Source: Mesobacillus jeotgali (GTDB taxonomy: Bacteria; Bacillota; Bacilli; Bacillales; Cytobacillaceae). From it: 64,000 bases of DNA. The stretch covers positions 2,279,526 through 2,343,525 of the forward strand of contig NZ_CP025025.1 of the NCBI RefSeq assembly GCF_002874535.1, read 5' to 3'. Under the pieces are notes generated by a model that worked only from the letters and a program-made list of their open reading frames with translations, had not been told where the DNA came from and did not search any database. Position 1 is the stretch's first letter. Each line of letters begins with the position of its first letter. Positions 52,907 to 61,587 of the stretch are shown here, piece by piece. The position numbers and the translations under genes were made by a program.

Positions 52907-53442
52907 TTTGTCATCGCTTTATTATTGAAAATATTACTAATAGGGTTAAGCAGTATAGCGCCAATTCCCTGGATGATGGTTTTAACGATAACCTGGCCTA
53001 ATATAGCTGCGGGAACAGCTTCCCACGGAAGGAAGTTTGCTCCAAGCGGACTTAATCCGATTACTACAAATATTACTGAATCCAGCAGGCCGCCAACTAA
53101 TCCGCTGTAGAAGATTCTCCAGCTCATTGGAAGCTTAAGCCTTGTGTAAATTTCAGTATCAGTTGTCTCGGCAACAGCAAAGCTCAATGCCGAAGCAAAG
53201 ACGATCGTAAGTGTATCTCCAAGTATATACGAAACAATAGCTGAAAGAACGAGCGCCAAACCGATGAACATATAAGTTTTCGCACGCCCGTACTTATTCT
53301 GCACAAGGTCACGGAAAATGAATGTGGCCCCTATCAGCAATGTCCCCATCGGCACAATGAACATTCCAAAATGAAGTGGCGCAAGAGCAGCTGTAATCAC
53401 ATTAGCAGTAACAATTGAAATTAAGTATAAAAAGATTCTCAT
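52903..53442 (-). CDS. Queuosine precursor transporter (YhhQ/VUT family)
   Basis: The ~179-residue membrane protein has about six helices and the family motifs FIVPMGTLLIGATFIFRDLV and SALSFAVAETTDTEIY. YhhQ-type proteins import preQ0/preQ1 precursors of queuosine. It ends the queC-D-E unit, where B. subtilis has queF, so here salvage is coupled with synthesis. GGAGG is 7 nt before the ATG at 53442 (an ATG 1 codon earlier is 4 nt away). Confidence 0.85.
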   Translation of the reverse strand: MRIFLYLISIVTANVITAALAPLHFGMFIVPMGTLLIGATFIFRDLVQNKYGRAKTYMFIGLALVLSAIVSYILGDTLTIVFASALSFAVAETTDTEIYTRLKLPMSWRIFYSGLVGGLLDSVIFVVIGLSPLGANFLPWEAVPAAILGQVIVKTIIQGIGAILLNPISNIFNNKAMTN

Positions 53443-53461
53443 CATCTTACCTCCTGTAAGT

Positions 53462-54190
53462 CTAAACCCCTCTTTTATTTCCCCATACATATACATGAAG
53501 CTGCGGAAGTACTCTTACATTGTGCATTTCCACGTCAAACATAACCTTATTAATCAGCCATTCATATTTCTCGACCAACAATGACATTAAGTTTATCCTG
53601 TCTTCTGTTGCAATGTTGTCATTTCCTACCTGTAAAAAGAATGCCAAGTCTGGATAACGCTGATGTACCCGTTTGGCAAATTCATAGTCAACTTCATCAA
53701 ATACGACTATTTTCAGGCTGGCGTTTTTTATAGAGCCGTTCTCTTCCAGACCTTCTACGATTTGGTCCAAAATCTCAAAATCTGTTACCATTCCTGAACT
53801 TGGTGGTTTTGGGGACAAGGTTAGTGCATCAATTTCCAAGAACCAATCCTGCCATTTGCTGCCCTGAGTCTCCAGGCATACGCTGATCTTGTTTTCCTTT
53901 AGTAATTCAATCAGACCAGATAGATTTTTAATGAGAGCAGGATTTCCACCTGAAATGGTGACATATGAAAAACCATTTCCACCCAATGCTCTTATTTCAC
54001 TCCAGATTTCATCAGCATCCATTTGCCTGACCAAGTTCTTTCCGGAACCATCCCATGTAAAGGATGAATCACACCAGGCACAGGAATAGTCACACCCTGC
54101 CGTTCGAACAAACATTGTCTTTTGTCCGATGACCATTCCCTCTCCCTGAATTGTGGGTCCGAAAATTTCCATCACGGGAATCTTACTCAA
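53462..54190 (-). CDS. queE: 7-carboxy-7-deazaguanine synthase QueE
   Basis: This ~242-residue radical SAM enzyme has the Cys cluster in CDYSCAWC (CxxxCxxC, residues ~32-39) and ISGGNPAL. It converts 6-carboxytetrahydropterin to 7-carboxy-7-deazaguanine. I placed the start at the TTG at 54190 (protein begins SKIPVMEIFGPTIQGEG), as the B. subtilis protein starts at the same place; it overlaps the queD stop by 8 nt. The length agrees with the B. subtilis enzyme (243). Confidence 0.9.
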   Translation of the reverse strand: MSKIPVMEIFGPTIQGEGMVIGQKTMFVRTAGCDYSCAWCDSSFTWDGSGKNLVRQMDADEIWSEIRALGGNGFSYVTISGGNPALIKNLSGLIELLKENKISVCLETQGSKWQDWFLEIDALTLSPKPPSSGMVTDFEILDQIVEGLEENGSIKNASLKIVVFDEVDYEFAKRVHQRYPDLAFFLQVGNDNIATEDRINLMSLLVEKYEWLINKVMFDVEMHNVRVLPQLHVYVWGNKRGV

Positions 54191-54659
54191 TCTCCATCCA
54201 CTCCCTTCTTGCTTCAGCATAGCTTGTAGGAGTTTCGTAGAGTTTCACAAACTCGACCCTTGCCCCCTGGTATAAATGCTGTCTATTTGCCAGGGCTTCA
54301 GCCATTTTTTCATAAATCCAAGCTACCATGTTTTCAGCAGTTGTATTCATAGGCGGCAAAGTTTCATTCAAGTATCTGTGATCTAGATATATTTCTATTT
54401 CTGATTTCCAAATATCTTTTATGTCACCAAAATCAATCATCAATCCACGGGCATCGACAAAACCACTCAAGCCGAATATAACTCTATAAGTATGGCCGTG
54501 AAGGTTTTTACATTTGCCCTCATATTCATGGAGGTGATGCGCGGCATCAAAGGTGAATTCCTTACTGACAAGCACACGCTTAGAATGATATTTTAATTGC
54601 TCTCTCTGAATATCTTTATCTATTTTCTGAAGCTGGTCGACGATCCTGAATTCGTACAT
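54183..54659 (-). CDS. queD: 6-carboxytetrahydropterin synthase QueD
   Basis: The ~158-residue protein has the PTPS-type zinc ligands in DAAHHLHEYEGKCKNLHGHT (His, His/His pattern and the catalytic Cys) and the Glu in FVKLYETPTS. It makes 6-carboxytetrahydropterin from 7,8-dihydroneopterin triphosphate in preQ0 synthesis. An extra ~28 N-terminal residues precede the usual core. The ATG overlaps the queC stop codon (TGATG). Confidence 0.9.
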   Translation of the reverse strand: MYEFRIVDQLQKIDKDIQREQLKYHSKRVLVSKEFTFDAAHHLHEYEGKCKNLHGHTYRVIFGLSGFVDARGLMIDFGDIKDIWKSEIEIYLDHRYLNETLPPMNTTAENMVAWIYEKMAEALANRQHLYQGARVEFVKLYETPTSYAEARREWMEIE

Positions 54660-55315
54660 CAAGAAACAACCCCTTCCAGGTACTCATCCAGCCCTTTTTT
54701 ACGTAACTTGCAGGCTGGACAGATCCCGCAGCCATCTGCAATGATTCCGTTATAGCAAGTCAATGTTCTTGACCGGACAAATTCAAAAGCGTCTAGTTCA
54801 TCAGCCATCTTCCAGGTTTGTGCCTTATTCAGCCACATTAATGGTGTATGAATGACAAAGTTCTGGTCCATTGATAGGTTAAGAGTTACATTCAATGATT
54901 TTATGAACACGTCCCGGCAATCTGGATAGCCGCTGAAGTCGGTTTCGCACACACCTGTAACGATGTGCTTTGCTTTCACTTGACTTGCGAGCACTCCAGC
55001 AAAGGATAAAAACAATAAATTTCTCCCCGGCACAAAGGTTGAAGGCAGCTCTCCTCCTTCCCCATCCTTCACATCGATATCATTTCGAGTGAGTGCGTTA
55101 GGAGCAAGTTGGTTAAGCAGACTCATATCGAGAACATGATGCTTGATTCCAAGCTCGCTTGCGATTTCTTTTGCGCATTGAATTTCTGTCCTGTGCCTCT
55201 GGTTGTAATCAAAAGTAACTGCTTCAACTTTTCCAAATTCCTTCATGGCCCAGAACAAGCACGTCGTACTATCCTGTCCGCCACTGAACACCACAACTGC
55301 TTTTTCGTTTTTCAT
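54659..55315 (-). CDS. queC: 7-cyano-7-deazaguanine synthase QueC
   Basis: The 218-residue protein has the PP-loop [13 protein letters not shown] (~residues 8-20) and the C-terminal zinc cluster in [20 protein letters not shown]. It uses ATP and ammonia to turn 7-carboxy-7-deazaguanine into preQ0. First gene of the operon, with a preQ1-I riboswitch and attenuator directly upstream, AAGGAG before the ATG. Confidence 0.93.
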   Translation of the reverse strand: MKNEKAVVVFSGGQDSTTCLFWAMKEFGKVEAVTFDYNQRHRTEIQCAKEIASELGIKHHVLDMSLLNQLAPNALTRNDIDVKDGEGGELPSTFVPGRNLLFLSFAGVLASQVKAKHIVTGVCETDFSGYPDCRDVFIKSLNVTLNLSMDQNFVIHTPLMWLNKAQTWKMADELDAFEFVRSRTLTCYNGIIADGCGICPACKLRKKGLDEYLEGVVS

Positions 55316-55337
55316 AAGAAATACTCCTTTACAACAG

Positions 55338-55372
55338 AAAAAACAGTACCACTAAGACAGCAGTACTGTTTT
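55338..55372 (-). terminator. Riboswitch-controlled attenuator
   Basis: On the minus strand AAAACAGTAC-N13-GTACTGTTTT is followed by TTCTG, between the preQ1 aptamer and queC, forming the expression platform. Confidence 0.75.
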
Positions 55373-55373
55373 C

Positions 55374-55410
55374 CCTTAGTTTTTTTGAGAGGGTAGCTAG
55401 AACCTCTTCC
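55374..55410 (-). ncRNA. preQ1-I riboswitch
   Basis: On the minus strand the sequence contains AGAGGTTCTAGCTACCCTCT, then CAAAAAAACTAAGG, matching the preQ1 class I aptamer (stem P1, loop with CTAGCTAC, and the A-rich tail forming a pseudoknot). It precedes an intrinsic terminator and queC, so high preQ1 should stop transcription. The remaining leader, 55411-55751, shows no other feature. Confidence 0.93.
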
Positions 55411-55751
55411 GTCAGAACGGAATATGTAATTTTGACTTTTCTATTTTACCATACATTTTATAAAAGGAAAGATTATTTTATTCCGTCACTTTATAGATTT
55501 TACAGGGTCCTGATACCTGAGAATTTTACGTCCAAGGGGACATTGCTGCCGGCTCTAGTTCCTAAACGAGGCTAAATAATGTTTCGCGATTAATGTGTGT
55601 TTTAACTTTTTGACTATTCTTTGAAAGGCTATCCAGAAGATACTTTAAATGATCAAGTTCCCTAACAGGGCGTCTTGCTCATTCGAAAATCTTTTACAGG
55701 AATAAAATAGATACAGGCACCTATTTCACGAAACTAAAAAGGAGGATACAA

Positions 55752-56273
55752 ATGGATATTGGGGCTTATTTTTCAAGGAGCCGAGATAACTCTGAACAGA
55801 ATTCTCATGAATTCCATAACTGCGACCATCCACAATGCCAGGATGTTGAGTCAGCCTTTTCATTTGGCTCACAAGCAGATGGCCCAACCTTGGATGAGCT
55901 GGAATCAAGTTCGCATCATGGATATTGCCATAGCAACAAAGATGATTGTGTCCCGATTATTTTCGACCGACGCTATAATTTCGCTGATCGAGATTTATGC
56001 AGCAGACATTTCAGCGTCCGTCTGGGTGGTTTGCGGCACAAAATGGCAGCCGTATTGCGAGGTTATATTGGATGCAAGGTTATTATTGGGTCTGAATGTG
56101 ATGGCAAGGTTAAAAAAGTCAATGGTCGTATTTCCTTTGTCGGAACAGATTTTGTCGAGCTAGTCATCCACGAAAACAAAAAGGGCAATCAAAAACACTC
56201 AAAAAAGAAATATAGGATGATTCCGTTTGATTCGATCAACTGGTTTGAAAGGGATGAAGGAAACAACGCCTGA
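55752..56273 (+). CDS. Putative spore protein with His/Cys-rich N-terminus and Sm-like domain
   Basis: The 173-residue product has a His/Cys-rich N-terminus (HNCDHPQCQD, HHGYCHSNKDDC), which could bind metal. A C-terminal beta-barrel-like unit (GYIGCKVIIGSECDGKVKKV, then FVGTDFVEL and RMIPFDSINWF) resembles barrel units in the genes at 56.3 kb and 61.6 kb. A strong GGAGG lies 8 nt upstream. It is convergent with the Mnx-like unit, and a terminator lies between them. Its function is unknown; the location suggests a spore-surface or Mn-related protein (inference). Confidence 0.6.
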   Translation: MDIGAYFSRSRDNSEQNSHEFHNCDHPQCQDVESAFSFGSQADGPTLDELESSSHHGYCHSNKDDCVPIIFDRRYNFADRDLCSRHFSVRLGGLRHKMAAVLRGYIGCKVIIGSECDGKVKKVNGRISFVGTDFVELVIHENKKGNQKHSKKKYRMIPFDSINWFERDEGNNA

Positions 56274-56288
56274 GCAATTGCTCAGGCG
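56267..56288. terminator. Palindromic hairpin between convergent genes
   Basis: CGCCTGAGCA/TGCTCAGGCG overlaps the stop codon of the 55.7-kb gene. T-runs on either side are short, so strength is doubtful. Confidence 0.55.
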
Positions 56289-56302
56289 CTTCTAATTGTG
56301 TA

Positions 56303-57196
56303 TCAAGCTTTTTTCAGGTAACAGAACGACGTAAAAAGTATTTCTTTAACTTGCCCATTATCGCTGACTAGATTAACGTGTCCGTTTTCTATCCCTGTCA
56401 ATAAACCTATTACCTTTTCAGAGTTTGTATAAATTGTTACTTTTTCATCTGTAAATGTTTTAAGGTACATTGATAACTTAATCCTGAAAAAGATCTGGAT
56501 CAGCTCAGGATCATGAGCTACTGTTTCTCCAAAATTAAAGGTCAGATCCCTCCGGAAACATGGATCGATATCTAGTAAAGGAGCTTGGGGTCTATGTGGG
56601 TGATAAGGCTTTTTAGATAAAACCAGACAAATCTTATTGAAAGGTATAATGAATGTTTTTCTATTTTTCTGGAGCAGGACAAAATTACTTCCCACTAATT
56701 GGACAAATCCTTCCAGGAAATTTTTGCCCAACTTCTTCTTTTTATACCTATGCTTGCGCTTCTTCTTGGCAAGCCGTTTCTTTTTGGAACGCTTTTTCCT
56801 CTCTGTCTTCTTGTTTATTACTTCCTCAATTGGATCTGCTAGACTAGCTTCTGTATTGTTCTCAACATGATCTGAACAGTTTATTTTAACCTTCACCATT
56901 TGTCCTGCCAGGCCATCGAATAAAATCCTCCGGCCAAGCTCAGACTGCTCATTTGATAGACCGAGATCCAATAGCATGCGATTGGCCCCATCGATTTTTT
57001 CTTCAAGTTCGTGCAACTGACCTTCAGGCATACAAGATGTCGGCGAAGGGATTTTTGGAGTTTCGATTCTATCAGGACAATCATCAGGGAAACAGAAATC
57101 ATCTTCTGGACTGTTTGCTGAGGAGGAACTGCTTTCCATCAACTCATGGCTTGAAGACTCCTCAACTGGGATTTCAATTTTATGCCTTTTTTTCAT
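56303..57196 (-). CDS. Mnx-operon-associated protein with Lys-rich middle and repeat domain
   Basis: The ~297-residue protein begins KKRHKIEIPVEESSS and contains a Ser/Pro/Asp-rich region, a strongly basic run of Lys/Arg (residues ~130-155), a small barrel-like unit (GFVQLVGSNFVLLQ then IIPFNKI), and a domain with RRDLTFNFGETVAHDPELIQ. The latter matches RKLTTNFGETVAKRDVLIH in the MnxD-like protein 4.5 kb upstream. The gene overlaps the end of mnxG by 17 nt, so it is the last gene of that operon. I found no counterpart in what I recall of the SG-1 mnx operon. Its function is unknown. Confidence 0.7.
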   Translation of the reverse strand: MKKRHKIEIPVEESSSHELMESSSSSANSPEDDFCFPDDCPDRIETPKIPSPTSCMPEGQLHELEEKIDGANRMLLDLGLSNEQSELGRRILFDGLAGQMVKVKINCSDHVENNTEASLADPIEEVINKKTERKKRSKKKRLAKKKRKHRYKKKKLGKNFLEGFVQLVGSNFVLLQKNRKTFIIPFNKICLVLSKKPYHPHRPQAPLLDIDPCFRRDLTFNFGETVAHDPELIQIFFRIKLSMYLKTFTDEKVTIYTNSEKVIGLLTGIENGHVNLVSDNGQVKEILFTSFCYLKKA

Positions 57197-60100
57197 CGTC
57201 CCACTCCCCTTTAACTTCCTCAAGTCGTGGCAGATTTTGCTTCGTATCCTTATGAACACGGAAGATCCCCCACATACCCAATTCTATGTCCCAACGGATA
57301 TTGCCGGACCGGTACAAGTAATCACCAGGGAAATTGAAAACTCCTCCTGCGCCACCAATCAAGCGCAAGTCATCAGTATGGCCAGTAACCATATGGCCTA
57401 TAAATGACTGAATACGAGAATCAAGATCTTTACTGTCGAATTTCCAATAATGTCCGTGAAGGTGGAAAGTGTGAGATCTTCGCCTTTCTGCTGGAGTGGT
57501 AATCCGTATAACCACTGCCTCGCCCGGATAAGCTTCGAATAAAGGTGTCGCAGGATCCCCGAATATTTCTGATGAAAACAGCTCGTGTATTACCGGGTGA
57601 TCCTTGTAACGATTGATCAACCTCTCACTCCTGTAGTTAAATCCCCTTGAACCATAATCATACGTATCGACCTCTTCTAGCACCTCTGTATCTGGTATAA
57701 CCCCATCCATTGGGTCAATGATTACCTTTCCAGTTTTATCCTCCAGTCTTACACCATCGTGCAATATGAGGACGAATTCTCTTATAGCAGGTAGCAAGGG
57801 GTGACGAAGAATCACATTTTCGCCTGTATTTACTTTTTCCAAGCTGTGAGGATCCAGGTATGTTGTAAACCTGGATTCGGCAATAAAAGCACCAAATGTA
57901 CCAAACGAACGGTGATTTCGCAAATCGGCCATGTCCCACATAGAACACATTCCAAACTGGCCATCAACAAACCATCTATAAGTGATTGTCTCACCGGGAC
58001 CGACAGTCTGGTCCGGATTGAAACCAACTGTATCTCCACTGGATGTCTTTACATCATAATTCAGCAGGCTAGTATGGAGTGATATCCTTAGTGAAGGCGG
58101 ATAAAAAGATTGTTCTTTTACCGGAGGGTAAGGATGGATTCCATCTTGAAATGGAAAAAGCTCTTTCTTCAGCTCACTTGTCAGGGTCACCTCTACAAGG
58201 TCACCGACATTTGCCCTTAAAATTAGTGGCACCGGATTCTTTTTGCCAGAGAGAATGTCTTCTACATCCTCTTTTAGAGCGAAGATAATACCAAATGGGT
58301 CATGATCGCCATATGAGTTATATTGGATTGGTGTCTGGAAGGCGACTACCTCGAACTTCTTGACAGGTGAGCCATGGTAAGCCCCTGGCGGTAGACTGGC
58401 AAGAGGATTTGCTTTTGCAGGCGGTTTGCCTGTTGGCTTTGGAGTTTCAGCGGATCCTTTCGGCAGAGCTTCTCGGTCAGCCAATACGATCAAATCATCC
58501 ATTTTTGAGTTATACGCCCGGATTAAACCCCATGTCCCAAGCCATACATCTTCTTCATCTTCAAAAGCCCAAAGGTAATCCCCGGAAGCAGGTATCTCAG
58601 TCTCAAAAGTAAACGACTCAGAAATTCCGATATGCTGCTGCGCTTTCATGGATGAACCCAAATCGGGGCGCTCTTCTTTCCATCTTAAACCATGGATATT
58701 GAAGCTGTGAGATTCCTCATGTGCTCCCTGCAATAGCCTGATCCTGATGGGGTCTCCTTCATAAGCTTTTAGTATTGGTGTTACAGGATCACCATGTACA
58801 TAGGAACTGAAGGAATATGCGGGATCACAATCCTCACCAAGCCTGAACTTCAAAGGTTCACATTTAAAATTGACACCAAAAACACCTGGGTCATCCTCGG
58901 AACCAGGATACCTTGGCGGCTGGATTGGGCGTCCGTTTTTATCGAATAAAAGGGCAAAATCATGGACGAAAAGTGTTTGGTCACGATAATCCGGGATTAA
59001 CGGGTGTTCTACTGAAATCTGGGTTCCGTGGTCCACCTCATCACCTGTTCTAGAATCAAGAAATCTGGAGAAACGCGGCTGAATGACGCCTGCTCCGAAA
59101 ACTCCATGCTGTTGGTGTGAGTTAGCAAATAAGTGGTCATGGAAGAAAAAAGCTTTTAATTCGGTTTCCGCATACCACTCATAGCGAATCGTCTGTCCTG
59201 GAAGAACAGCACTGTCATAATTCCAGCCTACATTTCCTCCATCGCAGGCAAGTACATCAAATTTTACGAAGTGAATGTGAAAACCATTTTCATACGTCCT
59301 TGTCACCAGCTGAAATGCATCACCGTCTAAAATATGCGGCATGCGATTTGTGTAATTCATACGTATACATGTACCTGCAGGAACATGGAATACAAGCGGC
59401 TCAGGCTCTTTTTTCCCTGAAAGGATATCATCCAAATCTTCATCCATCACATAAAATCTAGCCTTCGGGTCATGCCAGCCCTGTTTGTTATAGACGACAG
59501 GCATTTCAATGGCAGATACATTGAATTCGACTACCACTGGGTCCTGGTCTAGGCAAGGGTCAACAAACACTGCTCCCGGACGGGGATTTGCAATCGCTGC
59601 ATTCCGTTCCAGCTCAGTCATCTCCCGCCCTCCTACAATGCCCAGTGGCGGCCTCGGTGCTTTGTAACCGACTTTTCCTGGTATGAAATTAGGGAAGCCA
59701 GGTTTTTCACGGGTTGGCTTTGGTGGTGCCGGACGGTCCGGCAGAGGTTTTAGAGCATCAATACGAACACCATTCGGATAACATTGGCTTCCATCCTGTA
59801 GTGTATTAAAAACCCTGTTGATTCCCCACATCCCTATACCGAAATGTGGGTACAGGTGGCAATGGATGATGGAATCTCCAATAGCCCCGTGAAGACTCCC
59901 TAGTCCGTAAAGCGGCTGAATTGAATAATGTGTTTGCGGGCTAATGGATTGGGCATCTAGAATTTCCGCATTAATATTGCTGGAATCTCCCAGCCATTGA
60001 TGGACATGGTAATGGAAAACATGTGTTTCTTTTACCCCTCCATGGATCAGCCTGATTACTGCCGGATCCCCTACATACCCCCTTAAAATCGGAGTGGAGG

Positions 60101-60359
60101 GATCACCAAACACCCATGAGTCATGGTGGACTTCTTCTGAATCACAATCCGGACATACTACACCCGCCTCTATCAGTCTTTTACGGTTTGTCATAGGTTC
60201 ATAGCGAAGATTCACTCCATGGAAGGATTCAGCTTCCTGGTTCGTCATTGGGTTGAATGGCCGATTTCCCGTTAGATCCTTAATTTCCATTTCATCATTG
60301 AAGAACCAGGCGTACTCTCTGAATGATGGCAGAAAAGGATGGTGTATGTCAGCATACAC
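57180..60359 (-). CDS. mnxG: MnxG multicopper oxidase, main part (frame-shifted)
   Basis: 1059 residues of the giant multicopper oxidase lie in this frame; together with the 171-residue upstream piece the total is near the ~1,217-residue MnxG of Bacillus sp. SG-1. Copper-site motifs are HVFHYHVH (113-120), HCHLYPHFGIGM (166-177, the type 1/type 3 motif), HIH (361-363), HDH (407-409), plus later HSFNIHG (551-557) and HTFHLHGHYW (963-972) domains that suggest six cupredoxin repeats. MnxG oxidises Mn(II) and then Mn(III) to MnO2 on the spore surface, in a complex with MnxE and MnxF. The start of this frame is a GTG, but the natural gene begins at 60864; a 1-nt insertion in an A6 run splits it. 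Confidence 0.85.
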   Translation of the reverse strand: MYADIHHPFLPSFREYAWFFNDEMEIKDLTGNRPFNPMTNQEAESFHGVNLRYEPMTNRKRLIEAGVVCPDCDSEEVHHDSWVFGDPSTPILRGYVGDPAVIRLIHGGVKETHVFHYHVHQWLGDSSNINAEILDAQSISPQTHYSIQPLYGLGSLHGAIGDSIIHCHLYPHFGIGMWGINRVFNTLQDGSQCYPNGVRIDALKPLPDRPAPPKPTREKPGFPNFIPGKVGYKAPRPPLGIVGGREMTELERNAAIANPRPGAVFVDPCLDQDPVVVEFNVSAIEMPVVYNKQGWHDPKARFYVMDEDLDDILSGKKEPEPLVFHVPAGTCIRMNYTNRMPHILDGDAFQLVTRTYENGFHIHFVKFDVLACDGGNVGWNYDSAVLPGQTIRYEWYAETELKAFFFHDHLFANSHQQHGVFGAGVIQPRFSRFLDSRTGDEVDHGTQISVEHPLIPDYRDQTLFVHDFALLFDKNGRPIQPPRYPGSEDDPGVFGVNFKCEPLKFRLGEDCDPAYSFSSYVHGDPVTPILKAYEGDPIRIRLLQGAHEESHSFNIHGLRWKEERPDLGSSMKAQQHIGISESFTFETEIPASGDYLWAFEDEEDVWLGTWGLIRAYNSKMDDLIVLADREALPKGSAETPKPTGKPPAKANPLASLPPGAYHGSPVKKFEVVAFQTPIQYNSYGDHDPFGIIFALKEDVEDILSGKKNPVPLILRANVGDLVEVTLTSELKKELFPFQDGIHPYPPVKEQSFYPPSLRISLHTSLLNYDVKTSSGDTVGFNPDQTVGPGETITYRWFVDGQFGMCSMWDMADLRNHRSFGTFGAFIAESRFTTYLDPHSLEKVNTGENVILRHPLLPAIREFVLILHDGVRLEDKTGKVIIDPMDGVIPDTEVLEEVDTYDYGSRGFNYRSERLINRYKDHPVIHELFSSEIFGDPATPLFEAYPGEAVVIRITTPAERRRSHTFHLHGHYWKFDSKDLDSRIQSFIGHMVTGHTDDLRLIGGAGGVFNFPGDYLYRSGNIRWDIELGMWGIFRVHKDTKQNLPRLEEVKGEWDDEKKA

Positions 60360-60864
60360 ACCACTTTTTTATTGGATTGCCCGTAACAGGATCAGTCCAG
60401 CTAGAGCCCCTTTTTTGGACAAGCAGAGCACCGAATAATCCCTGGACACTTGATCCTTGTTCGGTGCTTGATACATTCCCAAGATCGGTGAAAAAGTAAA
60501 TACCTTCCTGACTAGCATTAATCCGGTAAATAATCTGCGCTCCTGGTTCTACCGTTGTATCTGGGTTATAACCTGCATCCGCTCCGTCGGATGTCAGAAC
60601 ATTATAATCAGCTTCCTGAAAGTGCATTCCTGCTGAAAAAGGAAGCTGGTTTTCAAAAAGTATTTCAACTATATCCCCTTCGTTGGCGCGAATAGCTAAC
60701 GGTTGAACAAGATCAACAGGCTTATAAGGGTTTTTTCGCACAAGGTCTTTAAGCTCCGGCTCATTTTCCTTTAGGACATAAATTCTTCCGTTAGGATTAT
60801 GATCACCGAACGTATTAACTACTATTCTCGTGGAAATTCCGACAATATGATATTTTCGTATCAT
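60349..60864 (-). CDS. mnxG: MnxG N-terminal part (frame-shifted)
   Basis: The 171-residue frame starts IRKYHIVGISTRIVVNTFGD and has the first cupredoxin-like domain (ANEGDIVEILFENQLPFSAG, GYNPDTTVEPGAQIIYRINA). It stops 60 nt after the frame breaks: ...DPVTGNPIKKWCVC, then TGA. If one of the six A bases at 60366-60371 (T on the plus strand) is removed, reading continues NPIKSGVYADIHHPF into the long frame. GGGGGGAAATAC precedes the ATG. Truncated product is expected unless the indel is a sequencing error. Confidence 0.85.
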   Translation of the reverse strand: MIRKYHIVGISTRIVVNTFGDHNPNGRIYVLKENEPELKDLVRKNPYKPVDLVQPLAIRANEGDIVEILFENQLPFSAGMHFQEADYNVLTSDGADAGYNPDTTVEPGAQIIYRINASQEGIYFFTDLGNVSSTEQGSSVQGLFGALLVQKRGSSWTDPVTGNPIKKWCVC

Positions 60865-60887
60865 GTATTTCCCCCCTTCGTTAGAAT

Positions 60888-61181
60888 CTAATAGTCTTCA
60901 AGCTTTGGTATTTGTGGTGCCCCTGGCCTTTCGATATAGAAAACTTCAATGTTGTGAATGTGTATATACCAAGTCCGATCTTCCAATTGGGCAAAGTGAG
61001 TAGTCTCCACATCAATCATGACTGTATCACCTAGCAATTCCTTGATCATGCCAACGAACATATAGGGATATGATGGAGAAATCACAAGTGCCTTGTGTCC
61101 GATTCCATTTCTAAAATGTTCCAAAATAGCTGTATCATGAATATCATTTACATTTGTCATTTTTGAGTAGTCTAAGGACAT
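60888..61181 (-). CDS. mnxF: MnxF-like subunit
   Basis: This ~97-residue protein (about 11 kDa) matches the size and position of MnxF, a small partner in the MnxEFG complex. It begins SLDYSKMTNVNDIHDTAILE and has a small beta-rich unit (MFVGMIKELLGDTVMIDVET then IHNIEVFYIE) resembling the barrel units of the neighbours. AAAGGAGG is 8 nt before the ATG at 61181, so the longer open frame to 61235 is not the gene. Its stop is 24 nt before mnxG. Confidence 0.65.
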   Translation of the reverse strand: MSLDYSKMTNVNDIHDTAILEHFRNGIGHKALVISPSYPYMFVGMIKELLGDTVMIDVETTHFAQLEDRTWYIHIHNIEVFYIERPGAPQIPKLEDY

Positions 61182-61207
61182 CAATAATGCCTCCTTTACC
61201 TCTATGG

Positions 61208-61540
61208 TTAAACTAAGGGTATTCTCATCGAACAATCTACATCTGTAGTGAAATGGGCAATTTTTTCAAATGGAATGGACAGTGGAATCGGAAATTTATG
61301 AAACGGAGCATTCAAAATTTTGATTGTTACAGGAGTAAGTGTTAAATGACCAGGTTCAACTTCAGCTAACGTCCCACAAAAAATCGGCCTGAAGGTTTGC
61401 CCTAAAATATTTAATTGTGATGATTCTGTTATAATCAGAATTTGTTTCCCCATCTGCTGACTAAAAAAATCAAATAATGGATCATTGACTTTAGCGTCAT
61501 TTGAAATAGGCGATAATGAGTTTAATTGAAAGTCTTGCAT
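61208..61540 (-). CDS. mnxE: MnxE-like subunit
   Basis: This ~110-residue protein (about 12 kDa) fits MnxE, which forms a hexameric assembly with MnxF around MnxG. It begins QDFQLNSLSPISNDAKVNDP and has a beta-rich C-terminal half (GTLAEVEPGHLTLTPVTIK, IPLSIPFEKIAHF). The ATG at 61540 has AAAGGG 8-9 nt upstream; a GTG three codons earlier overlaps that element. It lies between the MnxD-like gene and mnxF. Confidence 0.65.
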   Translation of the reverse strand: MQDFQLNSLSPISNDAKVNDPLFDFFSQQMGKQILIITESSQLNILGQTFRPIFCGTLAEVEPGHLTLTPVTIKILNAPFHKFPIPLSIPFEKIAHFTTDVDCSMRIPLV

Positions 61541-61587
61541 GTATTTCACCCTTTCTCGAAAATAAGAACTCTTAGGAAATAAAGTAC

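Noticed and set aside
60360-60375. Slippery heptamer A-AAA-AAG in mnxG, identical to the dnaX frameshift signal
   Set aside because: It is in the correct zero frame for -1 slippage, but the downstream part of mnxG lies in the +1 frame, so programmed -1 frameshifting would not restore the protein.
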